Assembly: GCA_015680685.1 (NCBI GenBank)
Contig: MNCI01011963.1
Location: forward strand, 7,692-53,789
Length of the DNA stretch: 46,098 nt
Direction of reading: 5' to 3'
Source: Gnetum montanum
Lineage: Eukaryota > Streptophyta > Gnetopsida > Gnetales > Gnetaceae
The position numbers and the translations under genes were made by a program. The notes under the pieces are model-generated. The model was not told where the DNA came from, did no database searches, and was given only the letters and a program-made list of their open reading frames with translations. This document shows positions 23,334 to 34,653 of the stretch, one piece after another. The first letter of the stretch is position 1. Each line of letters starts with the position of its first letter.

Positions 23334-23779
23334 AAAAAAATATTAAGTGGTCCTCTTACATCCTCTTTCTACTAGGAAAATCATTTATGGTTAAGCACAT
23401 TCTCTCATTCATTCATGTGCATTATTCTATAATTTAAGCCCCTTTTTCCACAACCATAAAAAATTTGCAATCTATGAAAGCTAAGGTTCTATGAAGAAAT
23501 AGCGATGAATCCAAAGAATTTTAAAGGGTATCTTGGGATTATTATGTAATTCTAAAAGATGCTAGAGGACTTGGCTTGCCTAATCTTCTTTACCAAATCA
23601 CCTTCATCACTACTATATGCTTTACAAAAGCTCATACAAGTAATCATTCTTAGCAAATTTTAATTCAACATAGGGTGTAGCATATTACACTTGCTTCACA
23701 CCAAAGTAGAAGAGTTACCCACTAGTCTACTTGGATTTTTTGGCCTCCACATGCTAGGATATTTTGTTATTCAAGTTCT

Positions 23780-24660
23780 TTGGAAAGCTTGGAGAAGAGT
23801 CAAACATTTGATATCTTAGAACCCATATGGCTAGTCACATTCTATTCTGTGATAGCACCAATTTGGTGGGCTTCCATTCTTGGCACAATGGATGCACCTC
23901 TTGAAACAAATTTTAGATTATCATTATTAAGATTAATTAGGTTGGGCTACATTCATTGTAGTCATCTTCTTCAACCCACTCTTCCCTCTTGGAAAGAATC
24001 ATAACTAGTAGCTTGTATTCCTACTTTTTAGACAATCTCATTATTTAGCATCTTCATACTATTTCAAAGTACACCTCAAAACCTAAGTCTCTTGAACTTA
24101 AGTGATATGATTATTGAAGATTTCCTAATAATTCTCTTTCTTACAAACTTAAAGCTTCTAGCATAATCAAACAACATAGTAAAGAGACTAGATGTAAGGA
24201 AAAAATACAAAGGATATGGAATATTCAACTTAAAGATAGTTAATGAAAAAGCTTACTTAAACAATTAGAGGCTTCTTGGAGGCATCCCATAATTTTATTT
24301 TTCTATGGTCTCTAATTCGTGATGGTTTGCCCTTGTCCTTTTTGCAATAAATCTAAAGATCCTATACATTTCATGCTCTACACAAAGACTTTGAAGTTAC
24401 TTTTTTAAATTGCTTCCACAACTTAAGCCAATCTTCAATTCCTTTTTATGGGTTTATCTTCAAAGTTGGGTTCTTTTCTTTAAGGAGATCATTTTTCAAT
24501 TTTGAAAACATCACTACTTCATCATCTTCAATGGTGCTAGACCATCAAATTTGTCTTTTTTGTTCCTCTTACTTCAACTCGCTTGTAGCAACAAGATCAA
24601 ACCAAAAACTTGGAGTTACAACTTGCATAACTTATATTTCATTTGTAGGCTAAAGATAGT
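23780..24660 (+). pseudogene. Possible LINE-type 3' fragment
   Basis: Shifting plus-strand frames give PLETNFRLSLLRLIRLGYI (about 23900) and CPFCNKSKDPIHFML (24328-24372). The latter is like the C-x2-C...H zinc-binding segment after plant LINE reverse transcriptases, but its final Cys is not present. Many stops and shifts. The resemblance is weak, and this could be chance or another gene remnant. Confidence 0.2.
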
Positions 24661-25080
24661 TCCAAAATTGAACAGTATCATTTTTTTGTGTAGCCTATTA
24701 AACCTTGTGGGCATTGACTATTAAGGTAAAGATTGTTACATTATGGAGTGTGTTGACACTCCTCATTTCTCTTTTATATTTTATGTTTTGACTCTTTGTT
24801 TCTCCTTTACAAGACATATGTACTTATTAATGTGGCCTTTTTAAAATTTTTGTAATTTTCTTTCTCTAAATTAATGATGCTAAGGTTGATCTAACTATTA
24901 TAATTTCCTTCTATAATAAGAACAAGGCCAAGATAATGATGATGAAGTGGTGCTTTTTATATGGTACCATAGCTGAAATTAAAACTTTGTACTTATATTC
25001 ATTAAGACCCTAGGATCTACTAGACAAGTTTTAGAATTCCTTTTATAGAATTTTTTATTTCTTTTAAAATATTTAACTTA

Positions 25081-25208
25081 GTGCTACCCAACAAAATTAA
25101 ACATGTGACATAGGTTTTCTAAACCAATACTTCACCATGATAGAGTGCTACCCAACAAAATTAAACATGTGACTTAAGTTTACCAAGTTAATAGTTCAAC
25201 ATGATAGA
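25081..25208. repeat. 64-bp tandem duplication
   Basis: Two adjacent units start gtgctacccaacaaaattaa and end atgatag. The first 29 bases are identical and the second half has about 10 differences, so the duplication is not recent. Confidence 0.85.
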
Positions 25209-25437
25209 GTGCATATAGAGTACATATGCATGCTTAAAGATGGAAGAGCAAGGTGCATAAAACTTCACTACAAATTGGATGGGGATAGGTTGTGTATGTG
25301 AGAACAACTCAAGCATCACCCAATAATGGTACTTTCTACTTATTCCTTTTGGTAAATTGACTTTGCTATTTTTTTATAGTAATTTTGCTTTATCAAAATC
25401 AAATTTTTGTTCTTTCTTTACAATTTTGTTTTCAAAG

Positions 25438-26291
25438 TGATGAATCGTGATTCATCATGCTGCGATATTGGACCCATGATATTGGATCCACGATATCGAG
25501 TATGCAATATTGCAACCCAAATAATGATATCGGATACACGATATCGTGACTCTTGTGTGAGCCTATAAATACACATGTAGGTGCACGAGAGAACTCAATT
25601 TGGAAATAATTAGTATTTTTTAGTTAGTAGATAGAAGTTAGTTCATTTTTAGTTCTTCTCAACCCTTTCTCCTAGTGCATGCCTGTAGTGTGATGATTCT
25701 AATTGTACATCATCCTTTATTCGATTGTGACATACTTAGACATGCACATGACCAAAAATAAAGATTGAGGTTACTTCATCATTGTAGCATTCACTTAGTT
25801 TAATTACTTAATTATTATCATCATTAAATGTGGAATGAGTACAACTTAATCACGAGCATCTACGTGTGACTACTTGGTATCCCATTAGCATACTTAGGCC
25901 ATATGCTTGGTAATCCTAGTGGTAGTCATGCACGAGGTTTGAGATGTGTACGAATGATTAAGGAACGGATGCTCATCGCACTCAGGCTAGCTTAGATTCT
26001 CTCTCCCTATCTCCTCTTAGTTTAACTCTCTCCCTTTCCTCCTAGCTTAATTAAAGATTATTTTCCATTTTCTCTAGGAGCAGCATTAGTTTAGGAACAC
26101 ATCATACACCTCACTTTAGACTAAACCATACGTGACAAAGCAAATACTAGTCTAGGTGGGAAGATAGTGAACTACAATCAATGAGTAACTATCTAGATAC
26201 CAAAACTAGCTCATTTTCAGAGTTCAACCGAATCGTGCGTGAAACCCTCGTATTCGTATGGTTGAGTGTAGGGGTACCTCGTCGCTCATCA
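25438..26291 (+). repeat. 5' LTR of E1
   Basis: Begins TGATGAATCGTGATTC and ends GCTCATCA; 854 bp. A GATATC-word array at 25453-25555 lies just upstream of the TATA box (cctataaatac, 25562-25572). AATAAAGATT at 25757-25766 is a likely poly(A) signal, placing R between about 25595 and 25785. Two 'ggtaatcc / ggtatccc' boxes follow (about 25876-25918). The end region gtaggggtacctcgtcgctcatca matches other family members. Confidence 0.9.
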
Positions 26292-26292
26292 T

Positions 26293-26310
26293 TGGTGCCA
26301 TTGCCGGGGA
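26293..26310 (+). promoter_or_regulatory. PBS of E1 (tRNA-Asp)
   Basis: TGGTGCCATTGCCGGGGA, two differences from the complement of the plant tRNA-Asp 3' end, one base after the LTR. The best-kept PBS in the window. Confidence 0.92.
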
Positions 26311-26425
26311 TGGTGCTAGTTATCTAGATTAGTTATATCATACAAGATTGGTATAACAAAGTATTAACGACATATCTTTCAGGAAAAAAATAATATTTGT
26401 AATTAAATCACACAAATTCACAACC

Positions 26426-27043
26426 ATGTCTCTCTCACAAGACTATGACAATGCAACAACTAGTAAGGCAATTCATTGGATAACCAACGAATTATACAAT
26501 GATGAACATGAAGTTTGGAGTACCCCATCTGATGTAGGGGTTTCTTATGAACATAAATGAAGACAACATCATCCCAACTCATGAATGCATAACGTACCTA
26601 GTGACGATGAACCCCTATAGGCCACTACAAGCCTAACAAAAATACAAGAGGCTATTTCAATATCTCGCAAGCATCATAAGGAAAGCTGTCTACCTAGGCT
26701 TGACTTAAACAACTTTCATAAGTTTTCAAGAGGCTATGACTTAGATCTACAAGATCATCTACAAGCCTTCCATGATGCCTGTGTATGGAATAACATTGAT
26801 AATGGATGGCAAAAACTTAAGCTCTTTCCTATGACACTCATTGGCCAAGCAAAAGTATGGTATAGGTCTTTAAAACCAAAATCAATCTAACGTTGGCCAA
26901 CAATGGTAGAACTCTTCAATGAAAGATATCAAACTTATGCAAGAGTGTTAGCCTTGAGGAAACAAATCTAAGAGTGAAAACAAGCACAACATGAACCCTT
27001 GGACATGGCCTTAGAAAGATATTATGCATTGTTAAACAACTGC
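26426..27043 (+). pseudogene. gag: gag of E1, part 1
   Basis: The ATG at 26426 (MSLSQDYDNATTSK) follows the PBS by about 115 bases. The capsid core is clear: LDLQDHLQAFHDACVWNNI, LFPMTLIGQAKVWYRSLKP and RWPTMVELFNERYQTYARV, then LDMALERYYALLNN, where the E2 LTR begins. A handful of stops occur, mostly where E2 or related copies have Gln or Trp. The other half resumes at 37038. Confidence 0.85.
27039..27043. repeat. Target-site duplication of E2, left copy
   Basis: actgc here pairs with acttc at 37038-37042 (4 of 5). Removing E2 and one copy restores gag colinearity with E2's own gag at this point (aacaactg...aggccatgag). Confidence 0.8.
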
Positions 27044-27886
27044 TGATGAGTGGTGAGGTACCCCTATACTCAACCATATGAATATGAGTGTTTCACACAC
27101 GATCTTTTTGAACTCCGTAGACGGACTAGTTGTGGTATCTAGACGGTTACTCATAGATCGCAGTTCTCTATCTTCCCACCAGGACTAGTATCAGCTTTGT
27201 TACGTATGGTTTAGTCCAGAGTGAGGTGAATGATGTGTTCCTAATTAATGCTACTCCTAGGTATGATGGTAAATAATATCAACTAAACTAGTAGAGAGAG
27301 TGTGAGAGAGAATCTAAACTATCCTAAGTGCAATGAGCATCCGTTCCTTAACCATCCGTACACATCTTGGACCTTGTGCATGACTACCACTAGGATTACC
27401 AAACGCATGGCCTAGGTATGCTACTGGGTTACCAAGTAGTCATACTTAAATGCTCATGATTAAGTTGTACTCATTCCATGTTACTAGGAGATAAGGGTAA
27501 AGCGATATTAACTAAGAAAATAGTAGATAACAATAAAAATTAAATGAATAATTAAGCTAAGTGGATGCTACAATGATGAAGTGATCTCAATCTTTATTGC
27601 CAATCATGTGCATGTCCAAGTACGTCACACGTGAATAAGGATGTTGTACAATTACAATCATCACACTACGGGCATGCACTGGGAGAAAAGGGTTGAGAGG
27701 AAAACTACTAAAAACTAAAAACCTAAAAACTAAAAAAACTCAAAGACTTCCCAAAAACTACCTACTAGATCTACCTACCTCTTATTTATAGATGAGGAGA
27801 CAAGCTACGATATCGCATACGCGATATCGCGTCTAGGCTACGATATCACGTACGTGATATCGTAGCCAAAAATTCATGACTCATCA
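27044..27886 (-). repeat. 3' LTR of E2
   Basis: Plus-strand ends are TGATGAGTGG and ATGACTCATCA; 843 bp. TATA in reverse at 27781-27791. The GATATC array (tacgatatcgcatacgcg and related words) fills 27795-27868. The AATAAA inverted pair lies at 27589-27642 and the 'ggattaccaa' boxes at about 27393-27447. Confidence 0.93.
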
Positions 27887-27900
27887 TACCCCCATGACTG
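27887..27900 (-). promoter_or_regulatory. PPT of E2
   Basis: On the minus strand the bases before the LTR read cagtcatgggggta, a short polypurine core (gggggta) abutting TGATGAG. The same sequence adjoins the LTR of E3 at 44156. It primes plus-strand DNA synthesis in LTR elements and fixes the orientation of both elements. Confidence 0.75.
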
Positions 27901-28106
27901 AATGAAAACTCGTCCTCAAGTTAAAGTAAGGATAAGCTCCATTGATTACATAGTGGATAGGTATGGGATTATTGCCTAACAAGAATGAGTTCATGCCACA
28001 ATGTGGAATCAGAACAAAATTGAGACACAACATGAAGAATGGGTGGTTACAATCAGAATCAAAAGAAAATCCTATAGCTACAAAATTGGTGGAACTCATG
28101 TAGTTC
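27901..28106 (-). other. 3' tail of E2
   Basis: Non-coding sequence between the ORF2 stop and the PPT. It aligns with E1's tail at 43218-43344 (caataatcccata), which shows exactly where E3 cut E1. Confidence 0.6.
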
Positions 28107-30890
28107 CTAGTGGTGGTGGCTCCTCCATGGATGCCTTTCCCTTGTCTTGTGCTTCAGGTCTTGGGATTTGATGGTGTTGAAGTATGGCTTGGAGTTTCTC
28201 CTCTTCAATTTAGGGATCCTGTGTTGTCTATGCCAATGTTTTGATGTTTGATGGAGTCGGCACCTCCCATGGGCATGATAGTTGCGGAAACATTTTATTT
28301 TCTTTGACATACTAGGTCGCAAATACCCGTCGTTCCTTCTCGTAAGCTTTGGATTTATCTTTGTATTCTTGAAAATCTGCAAGCCGTTGAGCCAAGTCTA
28401 TTGTGATACCTTTTTGCCCCTGGTATCTTACTTTAACCACCTTGAGTTTAGAATTTGCAACCTCCAATTTTTGCAATAGTTTCTTACGTTCTGCAAATTC
28501 TGTTTCATATTTGACATAGGTGGTGGCTACCTATTGCTCGATCTCTATTCTTGGGCACCCTGCTATTAACATGGTAAGGTTGGCATACCACAGGTTTGCC
28601 AACTCCATGTACTCTGTAAGATCCTGGATCTGTAGGTCCCAGTTCTTAACTTCAGCCTAGTGGGCAAATGCATGTGTCCAATATGGCCCACTAGTTAGTG
28701 TGTTGAGCACTGAGATCATTGATGTGGGCCTTAGCCATATGGATCTCCTTCTCAATGATCTATTTAAACATCCCCACCTGGTCCCAGAAATTCTTCTTTA
28801 GCTTCTCATGCCATTTAGCCTCATTATGCCATGTACTTATTTCAATAGCTTTCTTCTGACGGATGGTGCATACCTCCACCATTGAGAGGGTTTGATTATC
28901 CCTAGCTAAACAGTTCATGTCTTGATTGACCTTGACTAGTTGTTCTCACAGCTATTGAAAATGTTCTTTGAGAACATTCTTTTGTTTTTTCACAAATGTC
29001 AACTGAAGGTTGTCAGCAACAAGTTGCTTGTTTTCTTCTTGTAAGGCTTTGAGTGCCTTGGTATGCACGTAAGTTTGCCCTTGTACCATAGAGGCATCCC
29101 AAATAGCCTTCTCTTTTTCTTCTACCACCTTCTTATTCTCTGTCAATAATTTGGTAAGTTGCTTAGTTTTAAAAGTGTCCAGCTGGTCTGTGAAAACGAA
29201 TTATGAAAGATCCCATTGTGCTGCTTGTAGGGTAACAAGCCTTTTTTGCAATCTTTACACCTCTACTTTAGCATGCTTGGCCCTCATCTCTATTAAGATC
29301 AACTTCCCTTTGGTGGAAATGAGGGCTTGATTGAATTGTTGTAACATCCTATGGGATGTCAAAAAAGGACGTCATTACCTATCCTATTTGTAGCAATTGA
29401 TCAAGTACATCCTCATATTCCGCAAGAGTCATTGAGGTTCTAGCTAGAGTTTGAGCATCCCATGCTCTTGTAAGATCTGTCAGTGGCACAATAGGTACAT
29501 TGAATGATTCTTTAATGTGGTCTACGACCACTTCTGCAGCTCCTGCTACATCCTGGTGCTACATGACCACCGTCATGGCCCCTTCACCAATTTCTAATTA
29601 CACTTAAAAGGATGCAGCATTCCCTAAGATCTATTGTGACCAAGTGTTGTCCCCTCCCCCTATATGGATGGACACTTCACCCCTTACGCAATCCAAAGAA
29701 ACCATGGGTTGTACGGCATCGTCGATGACGTGGAAGAGATTTGCATCATCATGACTTCCCCAACTGACCATCTCAGTGATGGCCCTGAGATGGCTCATTG
29801 ATGGTCTGTAATCTTACAGCAACGGCAGTTGATCCTGCTAGCCTGTGCTAGGCCTTGCTTCTTGTTGTTGGCTAGGTCCCGTGCTTGGAAGTTGGCTGGG
29901 TCCTACAAGTTGAGTTGTAGTTGGCCCTACCATTTGTTCTTTTTCTTATTCCAGTCCTAGCGTCTCACCAGTGATTTTCATTGCGGCTAGTGGCTTTAGT
30001 AGTTCGGTGTATGAAACATTTTGGGCTTTTTAGAGGACATCATTGGTGTATCCTCTGATGCCAGCATGTCTGCACAGCTTCTTAATAAGACAAGGGAAGG
30101 GCAATTCAAGCTTCCCTGTCTTCCATTCTTCAAACTGCCTTAGGATCTCCATAAAATATAGATAAGGTAGGTTAGCATTAAAATTTTCCATCAACACTAC
30201 ACATCCTCTTGCCGCATATGTTGAAATTATTTTTAAGCCTTTTATGGGCAAGATGTGATAAGTCCCTATTTTAAAATAGATCCTCTCTTCCGTTGTCAAC
30301 TCCCCAAATGTCTTATCTTCCTTGCCATATCCCCTCTCTAACCAAACTTGTCGTGCATTAGGGTCTAAGAGAGTAGATAACTAAGCAACCTTTGGCCCTT
30401 TATTTGGGAGGTTTAATACTTCTAAAATGGCCTAAAGAGAGAAATCAACAGTCACACCACAAATGTTAACCATGGTGCCTTGTTCTTTGTTGTGCCAAAG
30501 TTGGTATGTTTCCCCTAAGTACCAAGCACCGCTTTCAAAGAGGATAGGCCATAATGGGGATCCTTTGAGGTTATCCCTAATGGCCTCTGGAGAAAATTCT
30601 ATGAAAGATCCAAAATTTCATTCCACAATCACCACAGTGAATATGGACCTTTCATGGATGGCCTAAACATAGTCCTAGGGAAACGTGAGATGTTGTCCCT
30701 GTTCAAATGCTGCTACTGCTCATCCTTTCGCTTACCTTGATTTTACAGTAGCAGGGTCCTCTTGGTGGATACTAAAGGATTTTTCCTCTTTCTCTGCATG
30801 CTATCTGGCAGGAACTTGTCCTTTGCCTCTCCTGGGTCATTTGATCCCACCTTGAGCAGGGCCTTCCTGTTGTCCACATTTCGGGGCCAT
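28107..30890 (-). pseudogene. ORF2 of E2 (unknown protein, about 927 codons)
   Basis: The start at 30890 (ATGGCCCCGAAATG) and stop at 28107 span exactly 928 codons. Three parts: an N-terminal region with EERIYFKIGTYHILPIKGL and LPYLYFMEILRQFEEW; a middle region of about 200 residues; and a long Lys/Glu/Gln-rich C-terminal coiled coil such as QEENKQLVADNLQLTFVKKQ. The N-terminal region loosely recalls the putative plant transposon protein domain found in some Athila-related ORFs (Pfam family, by eye only). Many stops are present, but they fall at other positions than in E1; for example E2 keeps Trp in AIWDAS where E1 has TAG. No RNase, nuclease or RT motif was seen, so function is unknown. It lies where an env-like third ORF would sit. 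Confidence 0.75.
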
Positions 30891-31125
30891 CTGCAATTAC
30901 ACGAGATCAATCGTTAGTAAGGTTGTTTCCAAAGTTAGGTTATACCTTACTACTTACCTTAATGGAATTGTTTTATCTCCGTGTGATGTTAATTAAAATG
31001 TCCCCAAAAGATTATCATAGTGAGTCCTCTTTGCTTAGGTGGTTTCCCAAGTCTAGTTTCTCGGTATAACTAAGGGGATGAAATTGTTTTTGACACACTT
31101 ATCCTTAATTTTTATAGCTAATTAC
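30891..31125 (-). other. Putative 5'-UTR intron before ORF2 in E2
   Basis: A donor-like caag/ggtaatta at 31125 and an acceptor-like gtgtaattgcag directly before the ATG are both conserved in E1 (40176-40423). Lengths are 235 and 248 bases. Conservation in two decayed copies supports a spliced leader, but no transcript evidence is available here. Confidence 0.45.
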
Positions 31126-31376
31126 CCTTGATAATGTCCTTCTGGAAATTACAAATTTCAAAAATATTATGCACTATTCGACATGTGCCCCTCTCCCACG
31201 ACTAAGCTGAACACTTCAGGTTCAAGTAGGTTCAAACAGGATGAAAATCGAAGGACCAGCGAGTGAGTTATGGATATGAAAGCAAGGGATGCGCAATCGC
31301 AAGTCGTAGAGAGAAATTTGAAAGACTTCATTCGCATGAACAGTTGAAAATGATGGTAAGTAGTGCAGGGGGATCA

Positions 31377-31475
31377 TGTATATACAGTTTTGTGGGATGC
31401 GATATCGTGTACGTGATATTGTAGACGTGATATCGTGTACGTGATATCACGGACGCGATATTGCATCCTATTGAT
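31377..31475 (-). promoter_or_regulatory. Internal GATATC array and TATA box upstream of E2 ORF2
   Basis: Plus strand 31398-31475 holds five to six copies of gcgatatcgtgtacgtgata-like words, as in the LTR. On the minus strand, CTGTATATACA (31387-31377) follows as a TATA candidate about 490 bases before the ORF2 ATG. Array, TATA and downstream leader match E1 at 39779-39917. An internal promoter for ORF2 is inferred. Confidence 0.6.
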
Positions 31476-31479
31476 GTAA

Positions 31480-32795
31480 AGGCACTATGGAATATACTGA
31501 TTTTTTAAATATTTTTTTGAAGTTAATGATGAAAACTAAGGACATGTAGATGAGTGTTAAAGGGTTCCAAGATAATTTAATTAGTTCTAAAGGCACGAAT
31601 ACTTATGATGGTGTGGAATTGATCCATAAGGACCTCAGGTGGTAAGGGAGAGAAAAAGGCTATGTAATGGTTCATAGGAACGTTTGAATCGGAGGGATAG
31701 TAATAAGGGAAAGAACGTTGTTAAACATATACTGAGGGTAATAGATGATGTGTGGAAGATGTGTTATGAGTGCACATTATGAAAATTATGCAAGTGGGTC
31801 CTCCTCAAAGTAGGTTCCAACCTTTAATGCCCTGGTGTAACCACACTTAAAAGTGTCTGTGGGCACTAGAAGGGTTAAATGTAATCCACACTAGTTTCAC
31901 AAAATACCCACACGTAAGTATCACCGAAATGGAGTAAGAATTCTACTCTACATAAGACACGAGCTACAATTACATGAACAGCGAGATGAGATAGACTATA
32001 GAAGGGATTGTAGAGATTGGGACATGAGGTAACTGACCCAGGGCACAATGAATCCTACGTGTAAATCATGATTAATGTGTCATTAACCCATCATTCCAAG
32101 ATCAGGATCAAGTCCATTTCTCTTATCAGCGACACCGCATTGTTTCTTCCCATGATGAGCAACTATGAGAGTACCATAACAACAAGGCGTACGATCACTT
32201 GGCATTTTTTTTCAAGGGAGGAGTAATTTCTGTTTTGTGGCACTTTCTTTGGGTTTTTTTTTTGATTGCTGAATCCAAAGAAGCCACCAACCTTTAGACA
32301 TGGGTACATGTCTTTCTAGTGGGACCCTCTAGAACAGCATTGGATTTTTGAGTGCCTTTTGATTACTCTTACTCCCATTTTGCGTTAGATCTACAAGGAT
32401 CTTAGTACAACCACATTGTGTGATAACTCTCACAGTCATCACCAAAGAGAATTCGCAAGTCCCCTTGATGTCACATCCTAATCATTCCCTCTTGATCCAT
32501 CCTTCTTCATTCTAGGTACAATGAACACAAAATTAATTTTAAGTTTTAAGAATGTCAAGAATATCACTGTACCCTCAAACAGAACCTCTTATTTGCAGAA
32601 TGGATGAATGGGTGTAATGGGCTCACTGTCCAGATAATTGATCACTCAAGACTTGATGACATAGAACACACCTCAACCAACGAGCCCCATGAGTGTTTTA
32701 TTCATAGATGAAATTACTTATAAAAAAGATAAAAAGGATAAAAAGACAAAAAGATAAAGTAAGAAAAATATTTATGAATCCTGCTTGTTATTAGA
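31480..32795 (-). other. Conserved non-coding spacer of E2
   Basis: No coding pattern in any frame, yet it aligns with E1 (38425-39770) and E3 (about 44890-46020) over blocks such as gtgacatcaaggggactt, ctaatgacacactaatcatga and gtgggtcctcc. It lies between gag and the ORF2 promoter, where pol would be expected. Packaging or splicing signals are possible roles. Confidence 0.55.
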
Positions 32796-33366
32796 ATGGG
32801 GGATATTCCCCCATAACTAAATGGTTGAGCATGGCGAGGATTAATAAATGAAAGATAAGGATCCTTGCATGTTGGAAATATTGAAACATGGTCATACCTA
32901 CCCCATTGGAGTTCACACACCTGATTATAGTAAGCATAGTGGGGCAATTTGTAAGATGTGGTTTCAGGGTAAAGAGTTGATCCACTATGATACTTGAGAC
33001 CATAAGATGATATGCAAGGATCGGAATGTTGCCCTCCATGGCTATATTCATTGGGCCATATGGTTATCAAAGTGTTAGTTGGTGGCCTTGATGAAGTGAC
33101 ACGAGGCATCGGATGTGAGGAGAAGGATGCACCATAGTGTTGGACTTGTGCTGAGTTGGAGAATGTAGTGGCCTTAGAACTATGTTGTGCCTTCCTACGG
33201 TCATGTCTAGAAAAGGGACATCTTTGGTGTTAAGGAGGTCTCTCACTGTTGTTGGCGATAGTGGCACAAGTAACATTCGTGGGTTGTTGCAGTGGTGCAA
33301 ACACTTCAGGAACAGTTGGTGGTAATGTAGAAAGAGGGAAAGGATGAGAATGTTGAAATTTAGGAG

Positions 33367-33371
33367 AAGTG
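33367..33371. repeat. Target-site duplication of the solo LTR, left copy
   Basis: AAGTG here is repeated exactly at 34649-34653. Joining the flanks restores the gag sequence found uninterrupted in E1 (cacttctcc). Confidence 0.92.
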
Positions 33372-34648
33372 TGAAACACCATGAAATTTTGAGACCTCAA
33401 TGATTCAGCAAAGTCTCGAAGTTTAGGCAAGGATTTTTCACAAGCGTAATATCAAAACATTCGAGCGATGGAAGCACTGAAAATAGTTGCACATCTCAAC
33501 AAGTTGTCTTTTCGGCTAAGGGCCTACTACGCTACACTACACAGCTCAGCATAGCAGACTTCAAAAGGATAGAACAGAACAAGGAATGCACGGTGATAAT
33601 ACTTCAACTCTGTAAGTTAACCAGACTTCAAAATCTTAACTTTTTGCACGTTACGCTGCATTACGCTATGCAGCGTAGCATAGCGTAATGCAAACTGCAT
33701 AGTTGAAATAGCTGCAACAATGAGAATAGCAAAATTCAAATAGTAGTAGTCATTATGCCATGATACGCTTCCCAGCGTATTACAATGTAGCCACGAGGTG
33801 GTTACGCTATGCTACGCTTCAGAGCGTAGCACAGTGTAGCATCACAAGCTTCAGCTGCAGCACGTCAAGTCAACGACATTCTACGGGCCCAGGACATGCA
33901 TCATCTAAAACACGTTCTTCTCCTAACTCTAATCCTATAAATACCCCAGCGGACAATGCTCAAAGGGTTGGCAAAAAAAAAGGCTTGATTAGTTTAACGA
34001 AAAGAGTTGGCAATAAAAACAAAGAGGTTGAAAACTTTGAGGTAGTTGACGAAAGTTGGCAAGAGCATCAACGATGATAGAGAGAAGCTTATTTTCCAGA
34101 GATTGCAAGTTAGCAAACATTTTTCTTTGAGCCTAACTCCCTTGCACCCAGATTGGCTAGTGAACAAGGTAGATTGGCCATTTGCTTGTTTAATCTCTAA
34201 ATAGCTTCTTGTTGGCAGAGGATACTTTGTCTAAATCGAAGCCCGCTTGCAAGTCCCATTATATTCATCATATTTGTTCATAAGATAGATCTCAGATCTT
34301 AGGATTGTGCATTTTTTTTAAAATTTCATTCATTGCATCCTGTTTACATTGATTTTTACAGTTGTTTTGCATAGTTTACATCATTTTCATTACTTTCAAG
34401 ATCCAATCTTGGAGTAGATCTCATTTTTTCTCGTCAATTGGTATTATGTTCGCACATCAAATCATCATCTCATTGCACGATCATTAACAAATTTACTGAC
34501 TAAGTAAGTCCTTGTCTGATTAACAAGATTATTCAAGGCACCTCGGATTCATTTTCTCCAGCATGGCCCTCGCACGGATCTAGGGTTGAAACTGTGTACA
34601 CAAAAATCCTCTCGGTGCTTCCAGCAACCAACGTTTTCCATTGTTACA
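33372..34648 (+). repeat. Solo LTR inside E2 gag
   Basis: Begins TGAAACACCATG and ends CATTGTTACA; 1,277 bp, no internal region, exact 5-bp target duplications. The TATA box cctataaatacccc (33934-33947) matches the Tat-like LTR at 11981-11994 in reverse, and both ends resemble that LTR, so it is a solo LTR of the Tat-like group. Upstream of TATA (33525-33845) is an array of tacgctatgcagcgtagc-like palindromic words. Downstream are T-rich runs typical of R-U5. Confidence 0.9.
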
Positions 34649-34653
34649 AAGTG
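34649..34653. repeat. Target-site duplication of the solo LTR, right copy
   Basis: AAGTG, identical to 33367-33371. Confidence 0.92.

Larger units (their letters stand above)
23334..25437. other. AT-rich inter-element region
   Basis: About 2.1 kb with no LTR features. It contains the weak LINE-like stretch at 23780-24660 and the 64-bp tandem duplication at 25081-25208. Otherwise nothing was recognised. Confidence 0.4.

Noticed and set aside
25453-25555. GATATC repeats as a CRISPR array
   Set aside because: Repeats are short, degenerate and palindromic, spacers are not of fixed size, and the setting is a plant LTR promoter.
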